A DNA stretch of 38,169 nt from Sphingobacteriia bacterium (GTDB taxonomy: Bacteria; Bacteroidota; Bacteroidia; Chitinophagales; Chitinophagaceae). The notes under the pieces were generated by a model. The model was not told the origin of the DNA. It saw only the letters and a program-made list of their open reading frames with translations, and did not search any database. The position numbers and the translations under genes were made by a program. The stretch covers positions 1 to 38,169 of the forward strand of contig CANHJH010000006.1 in assembly GCA_947460365.1 (NCBI GenBank). Reading direction: 5' to 3'. Below, one piece after another: positions 1-8,240 of this stretch (positions are counted from its first letter, which is position 1; every line of letters starts with the position of its first letter).

Positions 1-762
1 ACTATCGCTTCGTATAAATCCATTAATTAAATCTCTTACCGGACTTACATTTCGTTTTAAAACGATGAGCTCTTTGCGCAATGCGTTTATTTCTGCCAAT
101 GATCTTTTATTACTGCTACGGATAATAATGTCTTCTAAAAATTCTATTCGCTCTCCAATTTTTTCCATCACCAAATAGTAATTGTCTACAATCATATCTA
201 GCATGGCATAACAGAGATAATCGGCTCCGGATGTTCTTAACTTACTCCCGGCAATTTTTAGTTTTTCTCTGATCGGATTAAAAACATCTCGTCCGGCATC
301 TTCCTGAAATGAAAAAACAAATTGATGACCCAATACAATACTAATTTGCTCTGTTTCTACTGTACCCGTTTTATCATTAAAGTACAACATGTTTAATAGG
401 CAATATAAAACCGGAGAGAGATTGTCCATTTTAGGACGTTGCCCAATACTTAATATATCTTCTATAATTAAATAGTGAATGCCAAAGTGGTTACAGGCCG
501 CTTCTACGTCTTTTTTTCTGATGCCATCTACATTAATCCAACTGATTTTATTATTATCTCTACATTCAAATGTTTCATTTATTTCACTGAATTTTTTTTC
601 ATTAAACTGCTCCGCATTATAATCATATACATGCACATGAATATCAGCAGCTTCTTCTCGAATAGGTGCTGCTGTTGGGTTTACCAAAAAAATATCGCGC
701 GTTCTTTTGGTATTAAATAAGGATAATACATTAAAATATTTGAGGTATTTATGCTGTGCCAT
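1..762 (-). CDS. corA: CorA-type Mg2+/Co2+ transporter, N-terminal part (cut by window edge)
   Basis: An open frame of 254 codons runs from an ATG at 762 to the window edge without a stop, so the C-terminus lies outside. The translation begins MAQHKYLKYFNVLSLFN and contains the soluble alpha/beta domain typical of CorA proteins (residues ~65-165, including WINVDGI and a GQRPKMDN-like segment), followed by the start of the long helical stalk (residues ~170-254). The two C-terminal membrane helices and the GMN selectivity motif would lie beyond position 1 and cannot be seen. CorA proteins are pentameric inner-membrane channels for Mg2+ and sometimes Co2+. The start lies 27 bp after the stop of the upstream DUF1080 gene on the same strand, so co-transcription is possible. 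A TATCTTTA box 9 bp upstream of the ATG could also serve as its own promoter. The family call is from recognised sequence character, not from a search. Confidence 0.85.
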   Translation of the reverse strand, partial: MAQHKYLKYFNVLSLFNTKRTRDIFLVNPTAAPIREEAADIHVHVYDYNAEQFNEKKFSEINETFECRDNNKISWINVDGIRKKDVEAACNHFGIHYLIIEDILSIGQRPKMDNLSPVLYCLLNMLYFNDKTGTVETEQISIVLGHQFVFSFQEDAGRDVFNPIREKLKIAGSKLRTSGADYLCYAMLDMIVDNYYLVMEKIGERIEFLEDIIIRSSNKRSLAEINALRKELIVLKRNVSPVRDLINGFIRSDS

Positions 763-789
763 TATTTTTAAAGATAGCTTAAGGTCGGT

Positions 790-1566
790 TTACAAAGGCC
801 TAATCCAAATATTTCTAAATGCAACCGGATTGCCACCATCAAACCCATGATCTTGTAACATAAGCTGCTCTTTACTTTTATGTGCTTTATAAGATGGCAG
901 TCCAATCCACTCAACGTTGCCTTTAACTTTTACATTGTTTTGTATCAACACGCCATTATGAAATACGGTAAAGCGTGCAGAGTCTTGCAATGCCCCATTG
1001 GCACTAAATACCGGTGCAGTAAATACCACATCATACGACTGCCACTCGCCCGGCTTTTTTGCTGCATTTACTAATGGAATATGTTGTTTGTAAATACTAC
1101 CCGCTTGTCCGTTTACATAAGTAGGGTTATTGTAAGCATCCAATATTTGCAACTCATAACGACCCATTAAATATACACCGCTGTTTCCGCGTGTTTGTCC
1201 CTCACCGGCAATTTCAGCCGGACTCTTCCATTCAATATGTAACTGGCAACTTCCAAATGCCTCTTTTGTTTGAATACTACCAGATCCTTTCACTACGTTT
1301 AAAACGCCTTGTGCATCTATTTTCCAGCCGGGTTCGGTGCCGTCGGTTTTTTGCCAACTTTTTGTATCCGTTCCATTAAACAATATAATCGCATCCGATG
1401 GTGCGTCGCTGTTGGTTTGACCTGGGGTAACTTTTACAGGAACCGGTTTCCACTCTTCTGTTTTAGCTGCTTCTCTAAAAATACTGTCTTGCTTAGGGTC
1501 TTTTTGCGCAATCAAACTTTGGGTAACAGCCATACAAACCAGCAATGCAATCAACTTTTTTTTCAT
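790..1566 (-). CDS. Secreted DUF1080 (3-keto-disaccharide hydrolase-type) protein
   Basis: A 258-aa protein with a clear signal peptide (residues 1-20, MKKK then a hydrophobic stretch ending IAQ). The rest is a single DUF1080 concanavalin-like beta-sandwich (residues ~58-258), with the typical ILFNGTD..SW opening, a GNSGVYL motif near the middle and a closing FRNIWIRPL strand. DUF1080 proteins are abundant in Bacteroidota and Planctomycetota. Characterised members act on 3-keto-glycosides, so a periplasmic or extracellular sugar-processing role is plausible; the exact substrate cannot be read from the sequence. The length fits a one-domain member. The next gene on this strand is corA, 27 bp downstream. 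Upstream is a 354-bp divergent intergenic region shared with a response regulator, so this gene probably has its own promoter there. Confidence 0.85.
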   Translation of the reverse strand: MKKKLIALLVCMAVTQSLIAQKDPKQDSIFREAAKTEEWKPVPVKVTPGQTNSDAPSDAIILFNGTDTKSWQKTDGTEPGWKIDAQGVLNVVKGSGSIQTKEAFGSCQLHIEWKSPAEIAGEGQTRGNSGVYLMGRYELQILDAYNNPTYVNGQAGSIYKQHIPLVNAAKKPGEWQSYDVVFTAPVFSANGALQDSARFTVFHNGVLIQNNVKVKGNVEWIGLPSYKAHKSKEQLMLQDHGFDGGNPVAFRNIWIRPL

Positions 1567-1920
1567 GTGTATTTGTTTTTTAATGGTCGTATGAAATTCA
1601 CTTATTCTTTTATTTACTGTTGATATGTAAATTTTATTAAATAGCTTGTTTCATTGATAGGTTTTTTTCTAATAAAATTGAATGTATATAAAAAAAATTT
1701 AGTCACCTAAAGAAAAACCCTTTATGGAAGATTTGATACCCTTCATGTTTAAAAATGACCGTTTCATATAAAAAATGAGGTGTTTCTAAATATTTGTTTT
1801 GATTTTAATATAAATAACACGGTGAAATTTTATTAAAAACAGGTATAAATACGCTGAATTATTTACTTAATTTACAAATTAATGATGTTTATGCAGAATT
1901 GTTTATAAATAAAATTAGCC
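1567..1920. other. Divergent intergenic region (354 bp), AT-rich
   Basis: This region separates the minus-strand DUF1080 gene from the plus-strand response regulator and must hold both promoters. It is strongly A/T-rich with several A and T tracts. I see no convincing ORF, RNA gene, long palindrome or terminator in it. Confidence 0.5.
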
Positions 1921-2583
1921 ATGAATATGCGAAAAATTACCCTTTTAATTGGTGCTAATCAAACGGTTTTTAGAGTTGGTTTAAATTCATTATTACAGCA
2001 TGTTCCCGAATTAGAAATAATAGGGGAAGCCAACAATGCGAGTGCTTTGGTTGAAAAAGCCTTTACATTAAAACCGGATATTGTTTTAACTGATACAGAA
2101 TTATTGGTAATTGATGATGTTGACACCACCAATGCATTACTGAATCAGCTGCCAGACAGTAGACTTATTGCTATGTGTTCTAGTGTTAAAGACGCTACTA
2201 TTCTTCGTCTTCTGGAACTGGGCGTATTGAGTTGTTTAGCAAAAACAGCGGATGAAGCGGAGATTTATGAAGCCATACAAACAGTGTACAGAGGCAAACC
2301 TTTTTTCTGTAAAGAGATATTACCTCGACTAAACGATCTGTTTACCAAAAAATATACCGGAGGTACGCCCAAATATATCATTGACTTTAGCAATAGAGAA
2401 CGAGATATTATGCAATTAATTTGCATGGAATACACCAGCAAAGAAATTGCCGATAAATTATACCTAAGCAAGCGAACCGTTGAAGGCCATAGAACTAAAA
2501 TAATGCACAAAATCGGTGCTAAAAGTATTGCCCGGATAATTACATACGCGATTGAATATGGCATTTATAGCACCGCTTCTTAA
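1921..2583 (+). CDS. NarL/FixJ-family response regulator with atypical receiver domain
   Basis: A 220-aa two-domain protein. The N-terminal receiver fold spans residues ~5-125, with the likely phospho-acceptor D58 (in DIVLTDTE) and the conserved lysine K108. The C-terminal LuxR-type helix-turn-helix spans ~152-215, with the usual SNRERDIM, TSKEIADKL and SKRTVEGHR signatures. One oddity stands out: the acidic pair that binds Mg2+ in receivers (ADDH in typical members) reads GANQ here, residues 11-14, so both acidic residues are missing. No histidine kinase lies nearby, making it an orphan regulator in this window. It may respond without classical phosphorylation. An ATG two codons downstream (MRKITLL) is an equally good start. 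Target genes cannot be inferred from context. Confidence 0.88.
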   Translation: MNMRKITLLIGANQTVFRVGLNSLLQHVPELEIIGEANNASALVEKAFTLKPDIVLTDTELLVIDDVDTTNALLNQLPDSRLIAMCSSVKDATILRLLELGVLSCLAKTADEAEIYEAIQTVYRGKPFFCKEILPRLNDLFTKKYTGGTPKYIIDFSNRERDIMQLICMEYTSKEIADKLYLSKRTVEGHRTKIMHKIGAKSIARIITYAIEYGIYSTAS

Positions 2584-2586
2584 GCC

Positions 2587-2772
2587 TTAAACGCCCACCT
2601 TAATCGGTATGCAATAGTTCAACGACTCCTGAACGCTCGCATCTGAAGCTGTTGACTCCATGTATTTTTTGTTCAAATACTGGTGATAACGTTGCTGTTT
2701 ATTGCCATTAAATAAAAAATACGCTAATCGCACATCAAGCCACTTTTCAATACTTTTTAATAAACCTATCAT
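2587..2772 (-). CDS. Small hypothetical protein, 61 aa
   Basis: A short ORF that converges on the response regulator with only three bases between the stop codons. The product (MIGLLKSIEKWLDVRLAYFL at the start) is amphipathic, with a helical N-terminal half, a basic NKQQRYHQYLNKKY segment and a polar tail. I do not recognise a domain. It is supported by its neat placement against the neighbouring stop, a plausible codon pattern and its own upstream space, which carries a 10-bp perfect inverted repeat. No clear ribosome-binding site is visible, which is normal for Bacteroidota. It could still be a chance ORF. Confidence 0.45.
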   Translation of the reverse strand: MIGLLKSIEKWLDVRLAYFLFNGNKQQRYHQYLNKKYMESTASDASVQESLNYCIPIKVGV

Positions 2773-2790
2773 GTCAATTTGTTTTATTGT

Positions 2791-2831
2791 TTGATGGTTT
2801 TTCTTTCAGGATATAAGGATTAAACCATCAA
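2791..2831. repeat. Perfect 10-bp inverted repeat upstream of the small ORF
   Basis: TTGATGGTTT (2791-2800) and AAACCATCAA (2822-2831) are exact reverse complements separated by 21 bp. The left arm starts 18 bp upstream of the small ORF's start codon. It could be an operator or a stem-loop in the 5' leader. No T-run follows on either strand that would mark a terminator. Confidence 0.5.
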
Positions 2832-3103
2832 CATTTACGAAATAACACTTTCAATGCATTATTAAAAATGATAATGGACAATAAATATACTGATAGTTAT
2901 TAGATTTATTATATATAAATGGAAATATTTATTAATTTTTATAAATATTTCTTTAAAATGGGCGGCTGAAGTGGTTTTTTTGTTGTTTTATTGATATTTT
3001 ATGGGTGTTTTGTATCCTTACCGTCTATGCAAACAATCTTGCGGTATCCGATTGCTACAGGAAGATTTAGCCTAATTTGTGCATCCTTTTAATTCGGTTA
3101 TAT
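2832..3103. other. AT-rich intergenic region before the FGE-fold lipoprotein
   Basis: Together with the inverted repeat to its left this makes about 330 bp without a clear gene. It is A/T-rich with long T tracts. It presumably holds the promoter of the downstream plus-strand gene, but no element stands out well enough to call. Confidence 0.35.
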
Positions 3104-4285
3104 ATGTTGGCTAAAAAACAGTTTTTACACACCATCCGGTTATATGCTTGGTGTTTGCTGGTTGCCTGTAATGGCGTTAGTTCTATAAACAATACCGCAC
3201 AACCCACTACTCAACTTAAAAAAATCAATGTAATTGCTTGTACCAAAGGAATGCCCGAAGCAGACAGCACCCTTTATGTACATGGAGGCGCCGCTGCATT
3301 TGAACCTACGATTGAAAACATTACCAATAAAAAAATTCCTGTTGTTGCCAATATGGTATGGATTCCTGGTGGCACTTTTAGTATGGGTGCACCCAATCCA
3401 GTTGGCATATCTAACGGAGGTAATCACGCCATGGAAGATTGCAGACCCATTCATCGGGTAAAAGTACATGGCTTTTTAATGGATGAACATGAAGTTACCA
3501 ATGAGGCTTTTGCTGCTTTTGTAAAAGCTACCGATTACAGAACCATTGCCGAGCAAACGCCCACTCAGGAAGAGTTTCCGGATGCCTCACCCGAAATGCT
3601 TAAAGCTGGTTCGGTTGTTTTTTCTCCTCCAACAGATGCCGTTTCGCTCAACGATTATTTACAATGGTGGAGTTATGTACCCGGCGCTAACTGGAAACAT
3701 CCGGAAGGCCCTAACAGCTCTATTAAAGGAAAAGAAAAATATCCGGTAGTGCACATTGCCTGGGAAGATGCTGTTGCGTATGCTACCTGGGCCGGCAAAA
3801 GATTACCCACCGAAGCCGAATGGGAATTTGCTGCTCGTGGCGGATTAACCGGAAATATGTTTGCATGGGGTAATCAATTTAAACCCAACGGTAATTACAT
3901 GGCCAATAATTTTCAGGGGCAGTTTCCGAATAATAATTCCGGAGCGGACGGGTTTACAGGTATTGCACCCGTAAAAAAATATCCGGTGAATGGGTATGGA
4001 TTGTATGATATTGCTGGGAATGTTTGGGAATGGTGCGCAGACTGGTATAGAAATGATTATTACCAAACACTTCAACCAAAAGGTGTTGCCGATAATCCAC
4101 CAGGACCATCAGATAGTTTTGATCCCGATGAGCCCGGCGTGAAGAAAAAAGTGCAACGCGGCGGCTCCTTCCTTTGCACCGATCAGTATTGTAGCCGCTA
4201 TATGATGGGTACCAGGGGCAAGGCCGATTGGCGAACCGGTACCAATCACTCCGGATTTAGATGTGTGAAAGATGTGGTACAGTAA
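3104..4285 (+). CDS. Formylglycine-generating enzyme (SUMF1/FGE)-fold lipoprotein
   Basis: I start this gene at the ATG at 3104; a TTG nine codons earlier would also keep the frame open. From 3104 the product is 393 aa and begins with a lipoprotein signal (hydrophobic segment ending LVAC, lipidation on C22). The remainder is one FGE-sulfatase domain: MVWIPGGTFSMG near residue 85, RLPTEAEWEFAARGG in the middle, then GNVWEWCADWY and a C-terminal GGSFLC...C..RY segment. Cysteines C358 and C363 have the spacing and surroundings of the catalytic copper-binding pair of true FGE (C336/C341 in the human enzyme), which many SUMF1-fold relatives lack. True FGE oxidises a sulfatase cysteine to formylglycine. 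No sulfatase lies in this window, so the substrate is unknown, and a non-enzymatic role cannot be excluded. Confidence 0.85.
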   Translation: MLAKKQFLHTIRLYAWCLLVACNGVSSINNTAQPTTQLKKINVIACTKGMPEADSTLYVHGGAAAFEPTIENITNKKIPVVANMVWIPGGTFSMGAPNPVGISNGGNHAMEDCRPIHRVKVHGFLMDEHEVTNEAFAAFVKATDYRTIAEQTPTQEEFPDASPEMLKAGSVVFSPPTDAVSLNDYLQWWSYVPGANWKHPEGPNSSIKGKEKYPVVHIAWEDAVAYATWAGKRLPTEAEWEFAARGGLTGNMFAWGNQFKPNGNYMANNFQGQFPNNNSGADGFTGIAPVKKYPVNGYGLYDIAGNVWEWCADWYRNDYYQTLQPKGVADNPPGPSDSFDPDEPGVKKKVQRGGSFLCTDQYCSRYMMGTRGKADWRTGTNHSGFRCVKDVVQ

Positions 4286-4434
4286 TATCTTCGCGCTTTG
4301 CTATGGGCTCCTCACTGGTTTTCATGTGTTGTTTAATTACTAAAAACAGTGGTTTAATGTGGAGAAAAGTTAATTGTTCCAAAATCAATGTGATTTAGTT
4401 GTTTTTCTGTATTTTCAATGTACAACCTGTCTAT

Positions 4435-5256
4435 ATGCTTAACGAAATAGTCAATTACTTCAGCACCATACCCAGTTTACACCGCGCAATTATACTTGCT
4501 GGTGGTATTACATTTTTTTGGATTATTGAAGGAGCCATCCCTTTGTTTGGTTTTTCTTACCAAAAATGGAAACATGCTTCCATTAATATCTTTTTTACCA
4601 TTACTACAATTGTTATCAATTTTGCATTTGCACTGGTGATGGTTAAATCCAGCGACTGGGCAATTGCGCATCATATCGGCATCTTAAATTTGGTAGAATT
4701 GCCGCTTTGGGTAAGCATGATTGGAGGGTTGTTACTGCTCGATTTAATTGGTGCATATTTCATTCATTTTATTGAGCATAAAATTAAATGGATGTGGAAG
4801 TTTCACATGGTACACCATGCCGATACACATGTAGATACTACCACCGCCAATCGCCATCATCCCGGCGAAAGCGTGTTCAGAGCCGTTTTTACCATTATGG
4901 GGGTAGTTATTTGCGGGGCTCCTATGTGGTTGGTTATGTTATACCAAAGTATTAGTGCCGTGCTTTCTCAATTTAACCATGCCAATATGCGTTTACCGCT
5001 TTGGCTAGACAATGCCATTAGCTGGATTATTGTTTCCCCTAATATGCATAAAGTGCATCACCACTATTTACAGCCTCAAACCGATAGTAACTTCGGCAAT
5101 ATTTTTTCTATCTGGGATCGGATTTTTGGAACATTTAACTATACCCCTATCGAACAAATCCGTTATGGGTTAGATGTTTTAAATGATGCTACAGATGAAC
5201 AATTGACCTATCAGTTAAAAATCCCTTTCGATAATTCTATTAAAACACATTACTAA
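4435..5256 (+). CDS. Sterol desaturase / fatty acid hydroxylase family protein
   Basis: The open frame extends 36 bp upstream to a TTG, but the ATG at 4435 gives a normal N-terminus (MLNEIVNYF), so I use it (273 aa). It is an integral membrane protein with hydrophobic segments around residues 18-40, 48-70 and 95-112. It carries the histidine boxes of the di-iron hydroxylase superfamily: HFIEH (111-115), HMVHH (124-128) with HH 141-142, and a C-terminal HKVHHH followed by WDRIFGTF. Members hydroxylate or desaturate lipids; in Bacteroidota the lipid substrate is usually unknown. It is followed 37 bp later by kdsB on the same strand, so the two may share a transcript. A second, distinct member lies at 26.8-27.6 kb. 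Confidence 0.88.
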   Translation: MLNEIVNYFSTIPSLHRAIILAGGITFFWIIEGAIPLFGFSYQKWKHASINIFFTITTIVINFAFALVMVKSSDWAIAHHIGILNLVELPLWVSMIGGLLLLDLIGAYFIHFIEHKIKWMWKFHMVHHADTHVDTTTANRHHPGESVFRAVFTIMGVVICGAPMWLVMLYQSISAVLSQFNHANMRLPLWLDNAISWIIVSPNMHKVHHHYLQPQTDSNFGNIFSIWDRIFGTFNYTPIEQIRYGLDVLNDATDEQLTYQLKIPFDNSIKTHY

Positions 5257-5271
5257 ATCGGGTTTTGAGTG

Positions 5272-5279
5272 CATCTTTG
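5272..5279 (+). promoter_or_regulatory. Possible -7 box of kdsB
   Basis: CATCTTTG, one base from the Bacteroidota -7 consensus TAnnTTTG, lies 14 bp before the kdsB ATG. A TTTG at the expected -33 distance is not seen, so the call is tentative. Confidence 0.35.
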
Positions 5280-5293
5280 CACAAAGTATTTGT

Positions 5294-6010
5294 ATGAAGA
5301 TTGTTGCAATGATACCGGCACGATATGCTGCTACCCGTTTTCCTGCTAAGCTGATGCAAATGCTGGGTAACAAATCCGTTATTCGTCATACTTACGATAA
5401 TACCATGGCCACCGGATTATTTACCGATGTGGTGGTGGTTACCGATAGTGCTATTATTTTCAATGAAATTACCGGCAATGGTGGTAAAGCTATCATGAGC
5501 CTTAAAAACCACGAAAGCGGGAGTGATAGAATTGCCGAAGCTGCTTCCAACCTAGACGTAGACATCATTGTAAATGTTCAGGGTGATGAGCCTTTTGTGC
5601 AAAAAGATCCCCTCGAAAAACTATTAGCTGTTTTTACCGATGAAAAAGTTCAAGTAGCTTCTTTAATGCAAGTGCTTAAAGAGCAAGCGTTGATTGAAGA
5701 TGCCAACTACGTAAAAGTAGCGGTTGACCGAAATATGAATTCGTTATTTTTCTCGCGCAGCGTTATTCCTTATCCCAGAAGTAAAGAGGTGGTTACTACC
5801 TATTACGAACATATTGGGGTTTATGCTTTTCGCAAACAAGCACTACTCAATTTCACCTCATGGCCAATGACACCTTTAGAAGCTGCTGAAAAAATTGAAT
5901 GTTTACGCTACCTTGAATATGGCGTTCCTTTAAAAATGGTACTCACCCAATACATGGGCGTTGAAATAGATACGCCGGAAGATTTAATAAAAGCCACTAA
6001 ACTATTATAG
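5294..6010 (+). CDS. kdsB: 3-deoxy-manno-octulosonate cytidylyltransferase (CMP-Kdo synthetase)
   Basis: The 238-aa product matches KdsB in length and motifs: [14 protein letters not shown] (6-19, nucleotide-binding loop), ESGSDRI (74-80), NVQGDEPF (94-101, with the metal-binding aspartate) and [15 protein letters not shown] near the C-terminus. It is cytosolic and activates Kdo, or the 8-amino form Kdo8N, as the CMP sugar for attachment to lipid A. The stop overlaps the end of the convergent kdnB-like gene by 6 bp. That pairing suggests the nucleotide sugar made here may be CMP-Kdo8N, as in Shewanella, where KdnA and KdnB supply the amino sugar. Substrate preference cannot be decided from the visible motifs. 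Confidence 0.95.
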   Translation: MKIVAMIPARYAATRFPAKLMQMLGNKSVIRHTYDNTMATGLFTDVVVVTDSAIIFNEITGNGGKAIMSLKNHESGSDRIAEAASNLDVDIIVNVQGDEPFVQKDPLEKLLAVFTDEKVQVASLMQVLKEQALIEDANYVKVAVDRNMNSLFFSRSVIPYPRSKEVVTTYYEHIGVYAFRKQALLNFTSWPMTPLEAAEKIECLRYLEYGVPLKMVLTQYMGVEIDTPEDLIKATKLL

Positions 6011-7078
6011 CTTTTCATATAAACCCCGTAGCTTTTCGCGAGTCATTGTTTTTTCCCAATCCTTGCCTAAGGCGTTCTCCCACAACGGTTTCATTCCCAA
6101 TGATACATTAATCATGGTATCGAATTGCTCATCGGTTAAGCCCTTACAAATACCTTGTGGGATTGCTATATTATTCTTCTCCACCATGTATTTAAACTCT
6201 TTTACACCGGCAGGATAATATTCTTCCAAATGATTCATTACAATACAATTTCCAACACCATGCTTAGTACCCAATAAATAACTCAACCCGTAACTTACCG
6301 CATGCGCTACACCCACCTGTGAATAAGCAATACTCATCCCTCCTGCATATGATGCCATCATTAATTGATCATCACACTCCTCATCCCAATGATTTTTATC
6401 TACAAAGACTTTCTGACAAAGTTGTAAGGCCTTCTCTCCATAGCTTTTGCTGAACTCGTTTAAGAAGGTTCCCTCTAAACTTTCAATACAATGAATATAA
6501 CAATCCATGCCTGTATAAAAACGCTGGTTTACCGGGGCGTCTTTTGTTAATTCAGGATCTAAAACAATCTGATCAAATGGCGTAAAATCGCTGTTCATAC
6601 CCAGCTTACGTGTTGGGCCTGTTAATACCGTTGTGCGGCTTACTTCTGCGCCAGTACCGCTTAATGTGGGTATACCAGCTTTATAAACTCCTGCCTGTTG
6701 AACCAAATCCCATCCCTGATAATCGGCCGATGAGCCGGGGTTGGTCATCATTAAAGAAACCGCTTTAGCTAAGTCGAGGGTTGATCCACCCCCAATGCCA
6801 ATTACACCACTTATCGTACCAAATTCATCTTTTAAAGATTTAGCCAACGCATCTACCTGCGTAGTCTTTGGTTCATAGGTTACATCTGCTAAAATAACTT
6901 TATCTTTTCCACGCAATGGAATTCTGGAGATCAATGGTTTCCCGTCAAAAAAATGATCTACTAAAAATATCATAGGAGCATCGCCCTTTCGCTGCGGTGC
7001 TAATATTTCATCTAACTGATTAAAACTACCGCGGCCATATACCACGTAACTCACCATTTTAAAATTTCTGAAACTCAT
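6005..7078 (-). CDS. kdnB: Iron-containing alcohol dehydrogenase, likely Kdo 8-oxidase (KdnB-like)
   Basis: A 357-aa group III metal-dependent alcohol dehydrogenase. [14 protein letters not shown] (94-107) is the NAD(P)-binding glycine-rich turn, and D192, H196, H259 and H273 occupy the usual metal-ligand positions (GMDCYIH, VAHAVSY, TKHGVGN). The overall sequence (start [19 protein letters not shown]) resembles KdnB, which oxidises the C8 hydroxyl of Kdo so that the PLP enzyme KdnA can aminate it to Kdo8N. The convergent neighbour is kdsB, the next enzyme in that pathway, which strengthens the assignment. No kdnA aminotransferase is in this window; it would be needed elsewhere. The alternative is a general alcohol dehydrogenase of the same fold. 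Confidence 0.78.
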   Translation of the reverse strand: MSFRNFKMVSYVVYGRGSFNQLDEILAPQRKGDAPMIFLVDHFFDGKPLISRIPLRGKDKVILADVTYEPKTTQVDALAKSLKDEFGTISGVIGIGGGSTLDLAKAVSLMMTNPGSSADYQGWDLVQQAGVYKAGIPTLSGTGAEVSRTTVLTGPTRKLGMNSDFTPFDQIVLDPELTKDAPVNQRFYTGMDCYIHCIESLEGTFLNEFSKSYGEKALQLCQKVFVDKNHWDEECDDQLMMASYAGGMSIAYSQVGVAHAVSYGLSYLLGTKHGVGNCIVMNHLEEYYPAGVKEFKYMVEKNNIAIPQGICKGLTDEQFDTMINVSLGMKPLWENALGKDWEKTMTREKLRGLYEKL

Positions 7079-7229
7079 ATAAGGTGTTTTTCTATTTACA
7101 AAGATGCAAATTATTTTATTATGGGACGATTAATTGAAATAAGGTATTGTTTTATACGTAGAATGCGCAGACAGACCAATAGCGCAGTCGTTGGTGTTCG
7201 ATGTATATCGTTGCAAACTGTATGCATTT

Positions 7230-8138
7230 TTATTCTATGATTTTATTGGTTGTTAGCCAATTGGTTAACCTATCGAACCATGCTTCTTTTGCCATAGCAT
7301 TATGTAGACCAAAACCATGGCCGCCATTTTGATAAAAATGTGCTGCTACGGGTATATTGTTTTTAATGAGTGCTTCATAATAACGAAGGCTGTTTAATAT
7401 CGGTACCGCTTTGTCGTCGGCTGCGTGAACCATAAATGTTATGGGCGTTTGGGAGGACACGTTTAATTCATTTGAAAATTTTTGCGTAACCGCCTCGCTG
7501 GGGTTGTTCCCTAATAAATTATTTCTAGATCCAATATGGGTAAATGTTTTATCCATAGTAATTACAGGATAAATTAACATAGAAAAATTAGGACGCAATG
7601 AAGTGTTGGCCTGATTGTCTATTACTTTTTCTGAAAATCTTGTCGCAAGGGTACTTGCCAAATGTCCACCCGCTGAATAGCCCAATACACCAATCAAATT
7701 TGGGTTTACACCCCATGTATCAGCTTTCTCTCTAACAATTTTTATGGCCTGCTGCACATCCTGAAATGCAACCAACTCCTTCTGTAAGCTGATGCTATCG
7801 GAGGGTAATCTGTAAATTAACACAAAAGCTGAAACACCAATGGCATTAAACGCTTTTGCCGTTTCAGCTCCTTCGTGCCCGGCAGCTAGCCTGGCATAGC
7901 CACCACCCGGACAAATAATTACAGCCGCTTTGGTGGCATTGGGGTGTGGTGCGATGTATGGAATAAGGCGTGGTTGGGTAACGTTGGCGTAGCTAACATG
8001 CCCATTTCCAAAATGTTCAATATGTTCTTTTACTTGATTTGGAATGCTATTGGGAATGTTACCGGTATATAAATTCATTTCTTGTGCTTCACTAAATTTA
8101 GCCAAAACAGATACTAGTAGCAAAAAAATTATATTCAT
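7230..8138 (-). CDS. Secreted alpha/beta-hydrolase (acetyl-esterase-like)
   Basis: A 302-aa protein with an N-terminal signal peptide (residues 1-18, ending SEA|QE). It is an alpha/beta hydrolase of the carbohydrate-esterase / BD-FAE type: PGGGY oxyanion loop (77-81), nucleophile S155 in GYSAGG, acid D242 in ADDKAVP and H274 in GGHGFG. Family members remove acetyl or feruloyl groups from plant polysaccharides, or hydrolyse small esters; the substrate here is not predictable. The reading frame is complete and its length usual. A GGTTGAT (ATCAACC on the coding strand) lies 6 bp before its start, a motif also found before three other exported hydrolases in this window. It lies alone between uvrB upstream and kdnB downstream. 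Confidence 0.86.
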   Translation of the reverse strand: MNIIFLLLVSVLAKFSEAQEMNLYTGNIPNSIPNQVKEHIEHFGNGHVSYANVTQPRLIPYIAPHPNATKAAVIICPGGGYARLAAGHEGAETAKAFNAIGVSAFVLIYRLPSDSISLQKELVAFQDVQQAIKIVREKADTWGVNPNLIGVLGYSAGGHLASTLATRFSEKVIDNQANTSLRPNFSMLIYPVITMDKTFTHIGSRNNLLGNNPSEAVTQKFSNELNVSSQTPITFMVHAADDKAVPILNSLRYYEALIKNNIPVAAHFYQNGGHGFGLHNAMAKEAWFDRLTNWLTTNKIIE

Positions 8139-8240
8139 TTGTATGGTTGATGATTGGTTTTTATATATATCGCCTTCTTTCTTTACCCACTTTTTGCTTG
8201 CGGTATTTTGATGTTCAATCCCCCCTTAAAGCCTCCCTAC

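Noticed and set aside
4286-4360. Imperfect inverted repeat (CACTGGTTTT / AAAACAGTG) after the FGE-fold gene as a terminator.
   Set aside because: The stem has a bulge, the loop is long and no T-run follows.
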